Source: Propioniciclava soli (GTDB lineage: Bacteria; Actinomycetota; Actinomycetes; Propionibacteriales; Propionibacteriaceae). Taken from it: DNA of 64,000 bases. A program made the position numbers and the translations under genes. The notes under the pieces were generated by a model. The model saw nothing but the letters and a program-made list of their open reading frames with translations. It ran no database searches and was not told the DNA's origin. Shown here in pieces: positions 44,610-54,315 of the stretch. Every line of letters begins with the position of its first letter. Positions within the stretch are counted from its first letter, which is position 1. Location of the stretch: the NCBI RefSeq assembly GCF_014858005.1, contig NZ_JACYOT010000004.1, positions 186,001 to 250,000 of the forward strand, in the 5' to 3' direction.

Positions 44610-45011
44610 TCAGACCCCGGGGTAGCTGTCGAGGTTCCAGGCGTTGCCCTCGGGATCGGCCAGGGCTGCGTTGCGGCCACCGTGCGGTGCGGCGTCCGGC
44701 GCGCTGAGCACGCGACCGCCGGCCGCCATCCCCGCAGCCAGCACGGCGTCCACGTCGGCGTCCTCGGCCACGACCAGGTTGACCGTGGTGCTGCCCGGCG
44801 TCATCCAGTCGGCCCCGGCGCCGGCGGAGCCGAGCATGACGCCACCCGTGTCGCGCCACTGGAGCTGGGCGTGGTGGACGACGGCGGGGTTGGTGTCGTC
44901 GCGCACGACGAGGCGTTCGGAGAATCCGAGCGCCCGGAGGAAGGCTAGGGCCGCGTCCGCGTCGCGGTACTTCAGGCAGGCGTAGAGCTGTGGTGTCGTC
45001 ATGGGGTTCAC
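44610..45011 (-). CDS. VOC-superfamily (glyoxalase/bleomycin-resistance-like) protein
   Basis: 133 aa, two beta-alpha-beta-beta-beta modules: LYACLKYRDADAALAFLRALGF at the front and ALADPEGNAWNLDSYPG at the end. Members bind metals and act as lyases, dioxygenases or antibiotic-binding proteins; this one resembles the PhnB/YdeV-like group, function unknown. Start GTG 45011 has GAGGG 6 bases upstream; ATG 45002 is the alternative. It starts 7 bp after the AraC-type regulator stop on the same strand, probably one operon. Confidence 0.82.
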   Translation of the reverse strand: MNPMTTPQLYACLKYRDADAALAFLRALGFSERLVVRDDTNPAVVHHAQLQWRDTGGVMLGSAGAGADWMTPGSTTVNLVVAEDADVDAVLAAGMAAGGRVLSAPDAAPHGGRNAALADPEGNAWNLDSYPGV

Positions 45012-45018
45012 TGTGCCC

Positions 45019-45813
45019 TCACTCGACGAGGGGGTCTTGCACGATCGGGAACTCCGCCAGCGTCGCCGTAGGCGTCAACCCGGCGAACCGCCGCCACTCG
45101 CGGGTCAGGTGGGGTTGATCGGCGTAGCCGGCCGCCGCCGCGGTCTGGGCCAACGGGACGCCGCGGGCCGCCAGCGTCCGCGCCCGGTCGAAGCGGGCGA
45201 CCTGGGCCACCTCCTTGGGGCTGAGGCCGAACTCCGCCACGAACAGGTTCCGCAGGTGGCGGCGGCTGATGCCCAGCTCGCCCGCCACCTCCTCGACCCG
45301 ACGCGGCGCACCGGTCAGCCGCCGCCACCCCTGTTCGGCCACCGGATGCGCCGCCCGTCCGGCGCGCCCGAGGCGTCCCAGCAGGTGCTCCTCCAGCACC
45401 GTGAATCGTTGCGCCCAGCCCAGCGGAGCCAGCCGTTCGTGCAGGCACCGCGGCAGGGCGGCGCCGAGCTCGTCACCGGGCACCAAGGCCGAGGCGAGTG
45501 GCGCAGCGGGGACGCCGAGCAGCGCGCGCGATCCGCGGGGGGTGAGCCCGAGCTGCAACCCGACCTGGCTGCCGTGGGTGCGAATGAGCGACGGCCGGGT
45601 GTGCAGGCCCGCCGCCAGCGTCCAGAACCGGCCGGACGCCGTCTCGCCCACCCACCCGCAGTCCAGCGGTGCGTCGAAGGCGATGATGGCGGTGAGGGCC
45701 GGGGACGGCACGCCGTGGTGCACGGCGTCGGTGGGCAGCCGGTAGTCGTACCCCACGCAGCTGGCGACGTACGGGCGCAGTGCCGGGTGCAGCGGACGCG
45801 TGACGGACCCCAT
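45019..45813 (-). CDS. AraC-family transcriptional regulator
   Basis: 264 aa. The C-terminal AraC DNA-binding domain has two helix-turn-helix units: VEEVAGELGISRRHLRNLF and PLAQTAAAAGYADQPHLTREW followed by FAGLTP. The N-terminal about 150 residues are a DUF6597-like cupin sensor domain (HPALRPYVASCVGYDY). It likely controls the VOC gene immediately downstream. ATG 45813 has no ribosome site but a TACCGT box ends 7 bp upstream, consistent with a leaderless transcript. Confidence 0.86.
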   Translation of the reverse strand: MGSVTRPLHPALRPYVASCVGYDYRLPTDAVHHGVPSPALTAIIAFDAPLDCGWVGETASGRFWTLAAGLHTRPSLIRTHGSQVGLQLGLTPRGSRALLGVPAAPLASALVPGDELGAALPRCLHERLAPLGWAQRFTVLEEHLLGRLGRAGRAAHPVAEQGWRRLTGAPRRVEEVAGELGISRRHLRNLFVAEFGLSPKEVAQVARFDRARTLAARGVPLAQTAAAAGYADQPHLTREWRRFAGLTPTATLAEFPIVQDPLVE

Positions 45814-45820
45814 GCCCGGA

Positions 45821-45826
45821 ACGGTA
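45821..45826 (-). promoter_or_regulatory. -10 box of the AraC-VOC operon
   Basis: TACCGT on the minus strand, 7 bp before the ATG. Confidence 0.35.
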
Positions 45827-45864
45827 CGCCGCGTCCGGCGCAACCGCGTGTCATGCTGGGGGCC

Positions 45865-46338
45865 ATGCTCGTCTTCGTGCCCCTGGCCCCCGCCGACCTC
45901 GCCGCCTGGGCGTCCGGCGACGACCGCGCGGGACGCGGGTTCGCCGCGACGCCGGGGTTCCTGCGCACCTTCGGCATCGCCCGCGGTGACGACGAGGACG
46001 CCGACCTGACGCTGCTGGAGATCGCGGCTCTGAACGGTCTGCTGCACCACGGCGTCCGCATCGTCGCGGTGTGCGACACCACCGACCTGACGGTCGACGA
46101 CAGCGCCGACGCCGAAGCCGACTTCGGCGCCGTCACCCTGCCGCCCACGGGCTACGGACGTGTCACCAGCCTTTTCACCGACGACGCCGACGGCGCGGCG
46201 CTCGCGGCGTCGGTGCGCGACCAGGTGGCGGGGTTGAACCTGCCGGACGCCTGGGACGCCGAGGCGACCCGTCCGCTGCTGGCCGACGTCGACCTGCTCT
46301 GGCACAGTTCCACCGAGTGGGAACGCCTGTCACACTAG
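45865..46338 (+). CDS. DUF6912-like hypothetical protein
   Basis: 157-aa acidic protein. ATG 45865 has GGGGG upstream; the long in-frame sequence before it is antisense to the AraC gene and not coding. The N-terminus (MLVFVPLAPADLAAWASG) and the LTLLEIAALNGLL segment suggest a conserved actinobacterial family that I believe is DUF6912; the function is unknown. It ends 5 bp before the Ku start, so it may share a transcript. Confidence 0.65.
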   Translation: MLVFVPLAPADLAAWASGDDRAGRGFAATPGFLRTFGIARGDDEDADLTLLEIAALNGLLHHGVRIVAVCDTTDLTVDDSADAEADFGAVTLPPTGYGRVTSLFTDDADGAALAASVRDQVAGLNLPDAWDAEATRPLLADVDLLWHSSTEWERLSH

Positions 46339-46343
46339 GCACC

Positions 46344-47147
46344 ATGCCCAGAAGCCTGTGGAAGGGCGCGGTCAGCTTCGGCCTGGTCACGATCCCGGTC
46401 AAGCTGTACTCCGCGACGGAGGAGAAGGACGTCACGTTCCGTCAGGTGCACCCCGCCGACGGCGGCCGCATCAAGTACAAGCGCGTCTGCGAGGTCTGCG
46501 GGGAGGAGGTGCCCTACTCCGAGATCGCGAAGGGCTACGAGACCGCCGACGGGCGCATGGTGATCCTGGAGGCGTCCGACTTCGAGGACCTGCCGTTGCC
46601 GACGGCCAAGCAGGTCGAGATCGTCCAGTTCGTCGAGGACGGCGAGATCGACCCGACCGCCCACAACAAGTCGTACTTCCTGGAGGCCGAGGGCCCCGGG
46701 GCCAAGCCGTACGTGCTGCTGCGCGAGGCACTGCGGAAGGCCAAGAAGGTCGCCCTGGTCAAGGTGGCGCTGCGCTCGCGCGAGTCGCTCGCGCTGATCC
46801 GCGCCACCGACGACCTGCTCGTCATGCAGACCCTGCTGTGGCCCGACGAACTGCGTGACGGGGCGTTCGCCGCGCCGGACAGCGAGATCAAGGCGTCCAA
46901 GGGCGAGGTCGACATGGCGAAGATGTTCATCGACCAGCTGACCGCCCCGTACGAGCCGGACACCTTCACCGACTCCTACCGCGAGGCGCTGGAGCAGGTC
47001 GTCGCGGCCAAGCTCGGGGACGCCCCGGCGCCCGAGGCGGCCGAGGTCGAGGCCGGGGGCGGCGACGTGGTCGACCTGGTGGCAGCGCTCAAGGCATCGG
47101 TCGAGGCGGCGAAGAAGCGTCGCGAACAGGCGGCCAAGACGGGCTGA
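46344..47147 (+). CDS. ku: Non-homologous end-joining protein Ku
   Basis: 267-aa bacterial Ku. MPRSLWKGAVSFGLVTIPVKLY is replaced here only by short motifs: the family start WKGAVSFGLV, CEVCGEEV, and the C-terminal MAKMFIDQLTAPYEP are intact. It forms the homodimeric ring on DNA ends and recruits LigD. The C-terminal basic tail is short (AAKKRREQAAKTG). Start ATG 46344 is fixed by family alignment. LigD polymerase is encoded at 60789-61700, not beside it; no ATP-dependent ligase gene is in the window. Confidence 0.94.
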   Translation: MPRSLWKGAVSFGLVTIPVKLYSATEEKDVTFRQVHPADGGRIKYKRVCEVCGEEVPYSEIAKGYETADGRMVILEASDFEDLPLPTAKQVEIVQFVEDGEIDPTAHNKSYFLEAEGPGAKPYVLLREALRKAKKVALVKVALRSRESLALIRATDDLLVMQTLLWPDELRDGAFAAPDSEIKASKGEVDMAKMFIDQLTAPYEPDTFTDSYREALEQVVAAKLGDAPAPEAAEVEAGGGDVVDLVAALKASVEAAKKRREQAAKTG

Positions 47148-47226
47148 TTTGGCGTCAGGGCGCCGCCAGACGCGCGAATCTCCGCCCTGGGCAGGATCTC
47201 GCTGGGAGCTCGACGCGGGTGAGCCG

Positions 47227-47232
47227 TACCAT
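47227..47232 (+). promoter_or_regulatory. -10-like box of the P5C dehydrogenase gene
   Basis: TACCAT ending 6 bp before ATG 47239; there is no Shine-Dalgarno sequence, so a leaderless start is likely. Confidence 0.4.
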
Positions 47233-47238
47233 GGGGCC

Positions 47239-48867
47239 ATGGACGCCGTGACCCGAGTTCCCCTGCCCGTCAACGAGCCCGTGCTGACCTACGCGCCCGG
47301 ATCGGCCGAGCGCGCGGCCCTCGAGGTGCGCCTCGCGGAACTGGCCGCGGCACCGCCCGTCGCCCTCGACGCCTGGATCGGCGGGGAGCGGCGTCCGGGC
47401 TCGGGCGAGGAGCTCGCGGTGTGCATGCCGTCCGACCACGCCCACGTGCTCGGCACCGTCCGCTGCGCGACGCAGGCGGACGCCCGCGCGGCGATCGACG
47501 CCGCCCTCGCCGCCGCGCCCGCCTGGGAGGCGCTGCCGTTCGACGAGAAGGCCGCGATCTTCCTGCGCGCCGCCGAGCTGATCGCCGGGCCGTACCGCGC
47601 GACCATGAACGCCGCCACGATGCTCGGCCAGGGCAAGACCGTCCAGCAGGCCGAGATCGACTCCGCCTGCGAGCTCATCGACTTCCTGCGGTTCAACGTG
47701 CACTTCGCCCAGCAGATCATGGCCGACCAGCCCGAGAACTCCCCGGGCGTGTGGAACCGGATGGAGTACCGCTCGCTGGAGGGCTTCGTCTACGCGATCA
47801 CCCCGTTCAACTTCACCGCCATCGCCGGCAACCTGCCCACCTCGGCCGCCCTCATGGGCAACACCGTCGTCTGGAAGCCGGCGCTCACGCAGACGTTCGC
47901 CGCCCACTTCCTGGTGGAGGTGCTCCAGAAGGCGGGTCTGCCGGCCGGGGTCATCAACATGCTGCCGGGCCACGGCCAGGACGTGTCCGAGGTCGTCCTG
48001 GCCGATTCGAACTTGGCCGGCATCCACTTCACCGGCTCCACGGCGGTGTTCCAGGGGCTGTGGCAGGAGGTGGGCGCGAACATCGCGCAGTACCGCAGCT
48101 ACCCGCGTCTGGTGGGGGAGACCGGTGGCAAGGACTTCATCCTCGCCCACCCGTCGGCCGACCCGAAGGTCACCGTGACCGCCCTGATCCGGGGCGCGTT
48201 CGAGTACTCCGGCCAGAAGTGCTCCGCCGCGTCGCGTGCCTACATCGCGAAGAGCCTGTGGCAGACCATCAAGGACGACCTCGTCGCCCAGACCGACGCC
48301 CTCGCCGTCGGCGACGTCCGCGATCTGACCAACTTCACCAGCGCCGTGATCGACGAGCGGGCCTTCCGCAAGCTCAGCAAGGTCATCGACGCCTGCCACG
48401 CTGACCAGGGCATGGAGGTCGTCGCCGGCGGCACCTACGACGATTCGGTGGGCTGGTTCGTCCGCCCGACCATCGTGACCTCCACCGATCCGGACGCCGA
48501 CATCTTCGTCACCGAGTACTTCGGACCGATCCTGGGGGTGTACGTCTACGACGACGACGACTTCGAAGCCGTGCTCGACCTCGTGGACGGCGCCAGCGCC
48601 TACGCGCTCACCGGGGCCGTCCTGGCCACCGACCGGGGGGCCATCGAGCTGGCGTCGCGACGCCTGCGCTTCACGGCGGGCAACTTCTACGTCAACGACA
48701 AGCCCACGGGCGCGGTCGTGGGCCAGCAGCCGTTCGGCGGGGCCCGGGCGTCCGGCACCAACGACAAGGCCGGCTCGATGTGGAACCTCATCCGCTGGGC
48801 CAGCCCGCGGGCGATCAAGGAGACCTTCGACGCCCCGACGGCGACGTCCTACCCCCACATGGGCTGA
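47239..48867 (+). CDS. pruA: L-glutamate gamma-semialdehyde (P5C) dehydrogenase
   Basis: 542-aa aldehyde dehydrogenase of the long actinobacterial/eukaryotic PruA type. The catalytic Cys is in SGQKCSAAS, the general-base Glu in LVGETGGKD, and the NAD site in GSTAVFQG. It oxidises glutamate semialdehyde from proline breakdown to glutamate with NAD+. The NAD-glutamate dehydrogenase encoded one gene downstream could take glutamate on to 2-oxoglutarate. No proline dehydrogenase gene is seen nearby. Confidence 0.92.
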   Translation: MDAVTRVPLPVNEPVLTYAPGSAERAALEVRLAELAAAPPVALDAWIGGERRPGSGEELAVCMPSDHAHVLGTVRCATQADARAAIDAALAAAPAWEALPFDEKAAIFLRAAELIAGPYRATMNAATMLGQGKTVQQAEIDSACELIDFLRFNVHFAQQIMADQPENSPGVWNRMEYRSLEGFVYAITPFNFTAIAGNLPTSAALMGNTVVWKPALTQTFAAHFLVEVLQKAGLPAGVINMLPGHGQDVSEVVLADSNLAGIHFTGSTAVFQGLWQEVGANIAQYRSYPRLVGETGGKDFILAHPSADPKVTVTALIRGAFEYSGQKCSAASRAYIAKSLWQTIKDDLVAQTDALAVGDVRDLTNFTSAVIDERAFRKLSKVIDACHADQGMEVVAGGTYDDSVGWFVRPTIVTSTDPDADIFVTEYFGPILGVYVYDDDDFEAVLDLVDGASAYALTGAVLATDRGAIELASRRLRFTAGNFYVNDKPTGAVVGQQPFGGARASGTNDKAGSMWNLIRWASPRAIKETFDAPTATSYPHMG

Positions 48868-48886
48868 GCGGACGCCGCCGCGCGGC

Positions 48887-49360
48887 TCAGCGCCCCTGCA
48901 GCCAGCGCTGCCCGGCGCGCTCCTGCGCGGCGAGGGCGTCCAGGATCTCCGGGGCGGCCTTCTTCTCGATGGAGCGGCCCATCAGCGGCACGTTGACGGT
49001 GAGGTCGCCGTCGTAGGTGAGTTGGGTGCCCGACGCGGTCGGGACGAGCCGGAACGCGGCCCCTGCGGTGACGGGCGCGCCCGGCACGGTGATCGTCAGC
49101 TGACCGCTGCGCGCGCCGTCGGCGTCCGCGTCGCCGTAGGCCGTGTCCAGCACCAGCGTCAGGTGGGGGCCGAGGAAGGTCCTGACCTCGGCGGGTGAGG
49201 GGACGGCCACCTCCACGGCCGTGCGTGCCGCCGTGGCGACGACGCGCTGCTCGACCGCACCGGCCTCGGTGGCCATCTGCGTGAGGAACGCCTCGTCGGT
49301 GAGCATCGCGTGCACCTCGGCGGGGGTGGCGGGGTAGGTCTGGCGTGCGGACAGCTTCAT
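48887..49360 (-). CDS. DUF2505 family protein (SRPBCC-like)
   Basis: 157 aa. The N-terminus MKLSARQTYPATPAEVHAML and the closing EKKAAPEILDALAAQE are typical of DUF2505, a START/SRPBCC-like lipid- or ligand-binding fold of actinobacteria with unknown function. A TAGGCA box ends 7 bp before ATG 49360, with GAGGGG between them, so it may be leaderless or use a short leader. Convergent with pruA and divergent from the glutamate dehydrogenase gene. Confidence 0.8.
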   Translation of the reverse strand: MKLSARQTYPATPAEVHAMLTDEAFLTQMATEAGAVEQRVVATAARTAVEVAVPSPAEVRTFLGPHLTLVLDTAYGDADADGARSGQLTITVPGAPVTAGAAFRLVPTASGTQLTYDGDLTVNVPLMGRSIEKKAAPEILDALAAQERAGQRWLQGR

Positions 49361-49451
49361 GCCCCTCTGCCTACCGGGTCGCCCACCCCGAGCACAAGCG
49401 GGAGCGCCGCGAACGCGGGGGCGTCGCGCCGCCGCAGCCGCCGCGACGCGG

Positions 49452-49457
49452 TAGGCT
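49452..49457 (+). promoter_or_regulatory. -10 box of the NAD-glutamate dehydrogenase gene
   Basis: TAGGCT, with an expected start near 49464; AAGGAGG at 49476-49482 lies 9 bases before ATG 49492. Confidence 0.5.
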
Positions 49458-49491
49458 CATCGGGTCGGGACACGCAAGGAGGCGCGCCAGA

Positions 49492-52400
49492 ATGAATGTC
49501 GGCGAGAAGTTTTCCCACGTCGAGGCCGCAGTGGCCGAAATCTTCTCGCGGGCTGCGGTGCTCGCGGGGGACGGTGCTCGGCCCCGTCCCGCCGCGCTCG
49601 CCAGCGCGTGGCTCGCGGGTGCCGACACGCCCCCGGGCGGCGCGGCGGAGGTGGCCGGACGCCTGCTCGCCGCGCAGGCGGAGGCCGGCTCCCGCCGGGG
49701 ACCCGAGGAGGACCTGGTGGCAGCCTTCACCCCGCTGGAGTCGCGCGACGGCTGGTCGGCGGGCGGCTCGACGGTGGTGCAGGTGGTGACCGACGACCGT
49801 CCCTTCCTGGTCGACACCGTGACGGCCGTGCTCGCCGATGCGGACTGGACGATCCGATCGATCCACCACCCGATCCTGGCCGTGCGCCGCGACGACGCCG
49901 GTGAGCTCCGCGCGGTGGGCGGGGCCGGATCCCGCCCGGAGTCCTGGCTGACCGTGGAGGCCTACCCGCCCCTCGGCTCGGCGGCCGACGAGCTCCTCCC
50001 CGGGTTGGTCGAGCGGCTGCACGTCGGGCTCGCCGCCTCCCGGGTGGTCCATGCCGACACCGACGCCATGGCGACCCGGCTGGCGGAGGCGGTGGCCCGG
50101 TTGGAGGACACGCCCCAGCCTGTCGGTGTGGCCTGGGTGCGGCGGGTCACCGAGCTGCTGCGATGGTTGGCGGACGACCACTTCGAGTTCCTCGGGGCGC
50201 GCGACTACACGGTGGACGGCGACACGTTCACCCCCGTCCCCGGCAGTGGGCTGGGCATCCTGCGGGGCGAAGCGCCCGACGCCTTCCACGCCACCCAGAT
50301 CACCGAGGGACCCGAGATCCTCGTCGTCACCAAGGACTCCCGGCCCTCTCCGGTGCACCGCCTCGACCACCTCGACTACGTGGCCGTGCGCACCTACAGC
50401 CGCGAGGGCGTGCTCGTCGGCGAGCGCCGCTTCCTGGGGTTGTGGACGGCCCGGGCCTACCTCGAGCCGATCGAACGGATCCCCCTGGTGCGGGACAAGG
50501 CGGCGTGGGTGTGGGAGGAGCTGGGCCTGGCCGAGGACTCCCACTCGGGGCAACTCGCCCGCGACGCCATGGCCAGCCTGCCGCGGGACCACTGGTTCGC
50601 CGACGCGGTGCCCGACCTGGCGGCGCTGGTGCGGCAGATCGCCGGCGTCCAGGAGCGGCGCCGTGCCCGCCTGATCGTGCAGCGGGCGCCGCACGGCCGG
50701 TTCTGGTCCTGCTTCGTGTACGTGCCGCGCGACCGGTACCGCACCGTCATCCGCGAGCGCATCACGGCGCTGCTGCGGGAGCGCCTGGGCGGTGAATCGG
50801 TCGAGTTCCGGGCGCTCGTCAACGAGAGCTCGATGGCTCGCCTGCTGCTGGTGGTGAAGCGGCCCGACGGGGCGCCCGAGCCGGCGGTCGACCTCGCGGC
50901 GCTGGAGGCCGAGGTGGCCCACGCCGCGCGCATCTGGGACGACGACTTCAACGACGCCGCCGACGAGTTGCCCGCCCAGGAGCGCGGCGTCGAGTTCGGG
51001 GAGGCGTACGAGGCGGCGTACACCGCCAAGCAGGCGCTGGCCGACCTGCGCCTCGCGAACGAGCTGGCCGCGCCCGGCGATCTGCGGTTCGCGCTGTATT
51101 CCCCCGATGATCCCGGTGACCCCGCCGACCTCCGGTTCAAGGTCATCACCGCGGAGCCCATGTCGCTGACGCGCGTGATGCCGCACCTCAACGCCCTCGG
51201 CGTCGACGTGACCGACGAGCGCCCCTATGAATGGGACCTGCGCGGACGCCGCGTCTACCTCTACGACTTCGGCTTCGCCCTTCCCGCCGGGCAGACGCTC
51301 CAGGATTGGCGGTCGGACGACCGCGTGCGGTTCGCGGAGGCGTTCGAGGCGTCCTACACCGGGGTCTGCCACGCCGGGGAGCTGAACAAGCTGGTCATGC
51401 GGGCCGGCCTGGCGTGGCAGCAGGTGGCGTGGCTGCGCGGCATGGCCCGCTACCTGCAGCAGGCGGGCACCCCGTACAGCCAGGTCTACGTCGCCGCCGC
51501 GCTCAACGCCAACCCCGACATTGCGGGCGCCCTCGTGACCGCCTTCGAGACGCGGTTCGACCCCGCCCAGCACGCCACCGAGGCGGCCCGTGTCGAGGAC
51601 TTCGAGGCAGAGATCGCCGGCATCCTCGACGCCCTCGACGCGGTGGAGTCGCTCGACCAGGACCGCATCCTGCGGATGTTCGTCGCCGTGCTGCGGGCCA
51701 TCGTCCGCACCAACGCGTTCGCGGCCGACCGGCCGGCGCTGGCGTTCAAGATCCGCCCGCGCGAGCTGGCCCTGTTGCCCGAGCCGCGACCGGCGCACGA
51801 GATCTTCGTGTACAGCCCCCGCGTGCAGGGCGTGCACCTGCGGTTCGGCGCGGTGGCCCGCGGCGGGCTGCGGTGGTCGGACCGTCGCGAGGACTTTCGC
51901 ACCGAGGTGCTCGGTCTCGTCAAGGCCCAGATGGTGAAGAACACCGTGATCGTTCCGGTGGGCGCCAAGGGCGGCTTCGTGCCCCAGCACCTGCCCGATC
52001 CGCGCATCGACCGGGCCGCCTGGCTGGCCGAGGGGGTCGCCTGCTACGAGATCTTCATCGGCTCGCTGCTGAGCCTCACCGACAACCTCGTCAACGGCCA
52101 AGTGGAGCCGCCGCCGGACGTGGTGCGCCACGACGGCGACGACACCTACCTCGTGGTGGCGGCCGACAAAGGTACGGCGACGTTCTCCGACATCGCCAAC
52201 GCTCTGTCGGTGGAGCGCGGCTTCTGGCTGGGGGACGCCTTCGCCTCCGGCGGCTCGGTCGGCTACGACCACAAGGAGATGGGCATCACCGCCCGCGGGG
52301 CGTGGGAGTCGGTGAAGCGGCACTTCTTCGAGCTCGGGGTGGACTGCCAGGCCGAGGACTTCACCTGCGTGGGCATCGGCGACATGGCCGGTGACGTGTT

Positions 52401-54249
52401 CGGCAACGGCATGCTGCGCAGCACCCACACGCGGCTCGTGGGGGCGTTCAACCACCTCCATGTCTTCCTCGACCCGAATCCGGACGCCGCCGCGTCCTTC
52501 GCCGAGCGCGAACGCCTCTTCGCGCTGCCGCGCTCGTCGTGGGCCGACTACGACGCGGCGTTGATCTCTCCCGGGGGTGGGGTGTGGCCCCGGACGGCGA
52601 AGTCGGTGCCGATCAGCGCCGAGGCGCGCGCTGCGCTGGGGGTGGCCGACGACGTCCGCTCGCTCACGCCGAACGAACTGATCCGGGCGTTGCTCGCCGC
52701 GCCGGTGGATCTGTTGTGGAACGGGGGCATCGGCACCTACGTGAAGGGGTCGGGCGAGTCCCCTGCCGACGTCGGCGACAAGGCCAACGACGCGGTGCGC
52801 CTCGACGGGTGTCAGGTGCGGGCGCGCGTGGCGGGCGAGGGCGGCAACCTCGGGTGGACGCAGGCGGGCCGCATCGAGTTCGCCCGGGCCGGCGGCCGGA
52901 TCAACACCGATTTCATCGACAACTCGGCCGGGGTCGACACCTCCGACCACGAGGTCAACATCAAGATCCTGCTGCAGCCGGAGGAGGCGCGCGGCGCTCT
53001 CAGCCCCGATGCGCGGGCCGAGCTGCTGGCGTCCATGACCGACGAGGTGGCGCAGTTGGTGCTGGCCCACAACGTGGACTCCAACATCGCCCTGTCGACC
53101 GTCGCGGCGCTGGGGCCGGGCATGGCCGGCGCGCACGAGGCGTGGATGCGGCGGCTCGAGGCGGACGGCCTCCTCGACCGTGACCTGGAGGGACTGCCGA
53201 GCCGGGCCGAGATGGAGCGCCGCCTCCAGCACGGCGAGGCGCTGACCCGGCCGGAGCTGGCGAGCCTGCTCGCCTGGACGAAGATCCGGCTCGAGGGCCT
53301 GGTGCTGGCCTCCCCGTTGCCGGACGACCCCTACCTGGCCGACCGGCTGGTCACCTACTTTCCGCGCGCGCTGCGCCAGCGGTACGCCGACGCCATGGCG
53401 GCGCACCCGCTGCGGCGCGAGATCGTGACGATGGTGACGGTGAACCGCTTCGTCAACTCGCAGGGGCCGAGCGCCTACCACCGGCTGGCGGAGGAGACGG
53501 CGTCCGATGTCACCGAGATCATCCGCGCGCAGCTCGCGGCGCGGACGATCCTCGCCGTCGCCCGCGACGAGATGGCGCTCACCGATCTGGGGGTGGCCGC
53601 GGACACCGAGCTGCGGATCCGCGTCGAGCTGCAGCAGATGGTGGAGCGCACCACCCGGTGGCTGCTGCACAACCGGCGTGGAGACCTCGACATCAAGGGT
53701 GAGGCGGCGGCGCTCACCGAGGCCGTCACGGTGCTGCGGGAGCAGCTGGCGGACGTCTGCACCCCCCGGCAGCGCGCCGACATCGACGCCCAGCGCGCCG
53801 CGCTCGCCGGCGCAGGCGTGCCCGACGCGCTCGCGGCCCGGGTGGCCCAGGCCCGCTACCTGCACCTGGCCCTGTCGATCGCCCAGCTGGCCCGCGAGAG
53901 TGGGCGAGACCTGGCGCTGGTCGCCCGGGTGTACTTCACGGTGGCCGAGCGGCTGGGGCTCGACCTCGTGCTGGAGCGGGTCAACGAGCTGCCGCGGGTC
54001 GACCGGTGGGACACGATGGCCCGCGCCGCCCTGCGCGACGACCTCGCCCGCCTGCAGGCGGACCTGACCGGCGCCGCGCTCCGGGTGGGGGGAGCCGGGG
54101 CGGACGCCGCCGCGATCGTCGCCGCCTGGGAGGCCACCGCCGGTGGCGTGGAGCGCGAGGCGTCCGAATTGCGCGAGATCACGGCGGAGGAGACGACGCT
54201 GGCGCGGATGTCGGTGGCGCTGCGGACGATCAGGACGCTGTTGGTGTAG
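49492..54249 (+). CDS. NAD-specific glutamate dehydrogenase, large (about 180 kDa) class
   Basis: 1585 aa, the length of the L180 class. ACT-like regulatory regions fill the N-terminal half (VVTDDRPFLVDTVTAVL). The catalytic part begins near residue 740: RWSDRREDFRTEV, GAKGGFVPQ, then the nucleotide-binding domain with GIGDMAGDVFGNGM. A long helical C-terminal domain follows. It deaminates glutamate to 2-oxoglutarate and ammonia, mainly for growth on amino acids. ATG 49492 has a consensus AAGGAGG. Upstream frame to 49345 is antisense to DUF2505. The single gene appears complete without frameshift. Confidence 0.95.
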   Translation: MNVGEKFSHVEAAVAEIFSRAAVLAGDGARPRPAALASAWLAGADTPPGGAAEVAGRLLAAQAEAGSRRGPEEDLVAAFTPLESRDGWSAGGSTVVQVVTDDRPFLVDTVTAVLADADWTIRSIHHPILAVRRDDAGELRAVGGAGSRPESWLTVEAYPPLGSAADELLPGLVERLHVGLAASRVVHADTDAMATRLAEAVARLEDTPQPVGVAWVRRVTELLRWLADDHFEFLGARDYTVDGDTFTPVPGSGLGILRGEAPDAFHATQITEGPEILVVTKDSRPSPVHRLDHLDYVAVRTYSREGVLVGERRFLGLWTARAYLEPIERIPLVRDKAAWVWEELGLAEDSHSGQLARDAMASLPRDHWFADAVPDLAALVRQIAGVQERRRARLIVQRAPHGRFWSCFVYVPRDRYRTVIRERITALLRERLGGESVEFRALVNESSMARLLLVVKRPDGAPEPAVDLAALEAEVAHAARIWDDDFNDAADELPAQERGVEFGEAYEAAYTAKQALADLRLANELAAPGDLRFALYSPDDPGDPADLRFKVITAEPMSLTRVMPHLNALGVDVTDERPYEWDLRGRRVYLYDFGFALPAGQTLQDWRSDDRVRFAEAFEASYTGVCHAGELNKLVMRAGLAWQQVAWLRGMARYLQQAGTPYSQVYVAAALNANPDIAGALVTAFETRFDPAQHATEAARVEDFEAEIAGILDALDAVESLDQDRILRMFVAVLRAIVRTNAFAADRPALAFKIRPRELALLPEPRPAHEIFVYSPRVQGVHLRFGAVARGGLRWSDRREDFRTEVLGLVKAQMVKNTVIVPVGAKGGFVPQHLPDPRIDRAAWLAEGVACYEIFIGSLLSLTDNLVNGQVEPPPDVVRHDGDDTYLVVAADKGTATFSDIANALSVERGFWLGDAFASGGSVGYDHKEMGITARGAWESVKRHFFELGVDCQAEDFTCVGIGDMAGDVFGNGMLRSTHTRLVGAFNHLHVFLDPNPDAAASFAERERLFALPRSSWADYDAALISPGGGVWPRTAKSVPISAEARAALGVADDVRSLTPNELIRALLAAPVDLLWNGGIGTYVKGSGESPADVGDKANDAVRLDGCQVRARVAGEGGNLGWTQAGRIEFARAGGRINTDFIDNSAGVDTSDHEVNIKILLQPEEARGALSPDARAELLASMTDEVAQLVLAHNVDSNIALSTVAALGPGMAGAHEAWMRRLEADGLLDRDLEGLPSRAEMERRLQHGEALTRPELASLLAWTKIRLEGLVLASPLPDDPYLADRLVTYFPRALRQRYADAMAAHPLRREIVTMVTVNRFVNSQGPSAYHRLAEETASDVTEIIRAQLAARTILAVARDEMALTDLGVAADTELRIRVELQQMVERTTRWLLHNRRGDLDIKGEAAALTEAVTVLREQLADVCTPRQRADIDAQRAALAGAGVPDALAARVAQARYLHLALSIAQLARESGRDLALVARVYFTVAERLGLDLVLERVNELPRVDRWDTMARAALRDDLARLQADLTGAALRVGGAGADAAAIVAAWEATAGGVEREASELREITAEETTLARMSVALRTIRTLLV

Positions 54250-54315
54250 GCGGGGGCGGTTTCCGAGCCGTGGGCCCCCGCGGGGTGCCGCGCGGTCATC
54301 GGGGAGACTGGGGGC

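Noticed and set aside
46336-46341. TAGGCA as a -10 box for ku
   Set aside because: It ends only 2 bp before the ATG, too close for a start site, and contains the TAG stop of the preceding gene.
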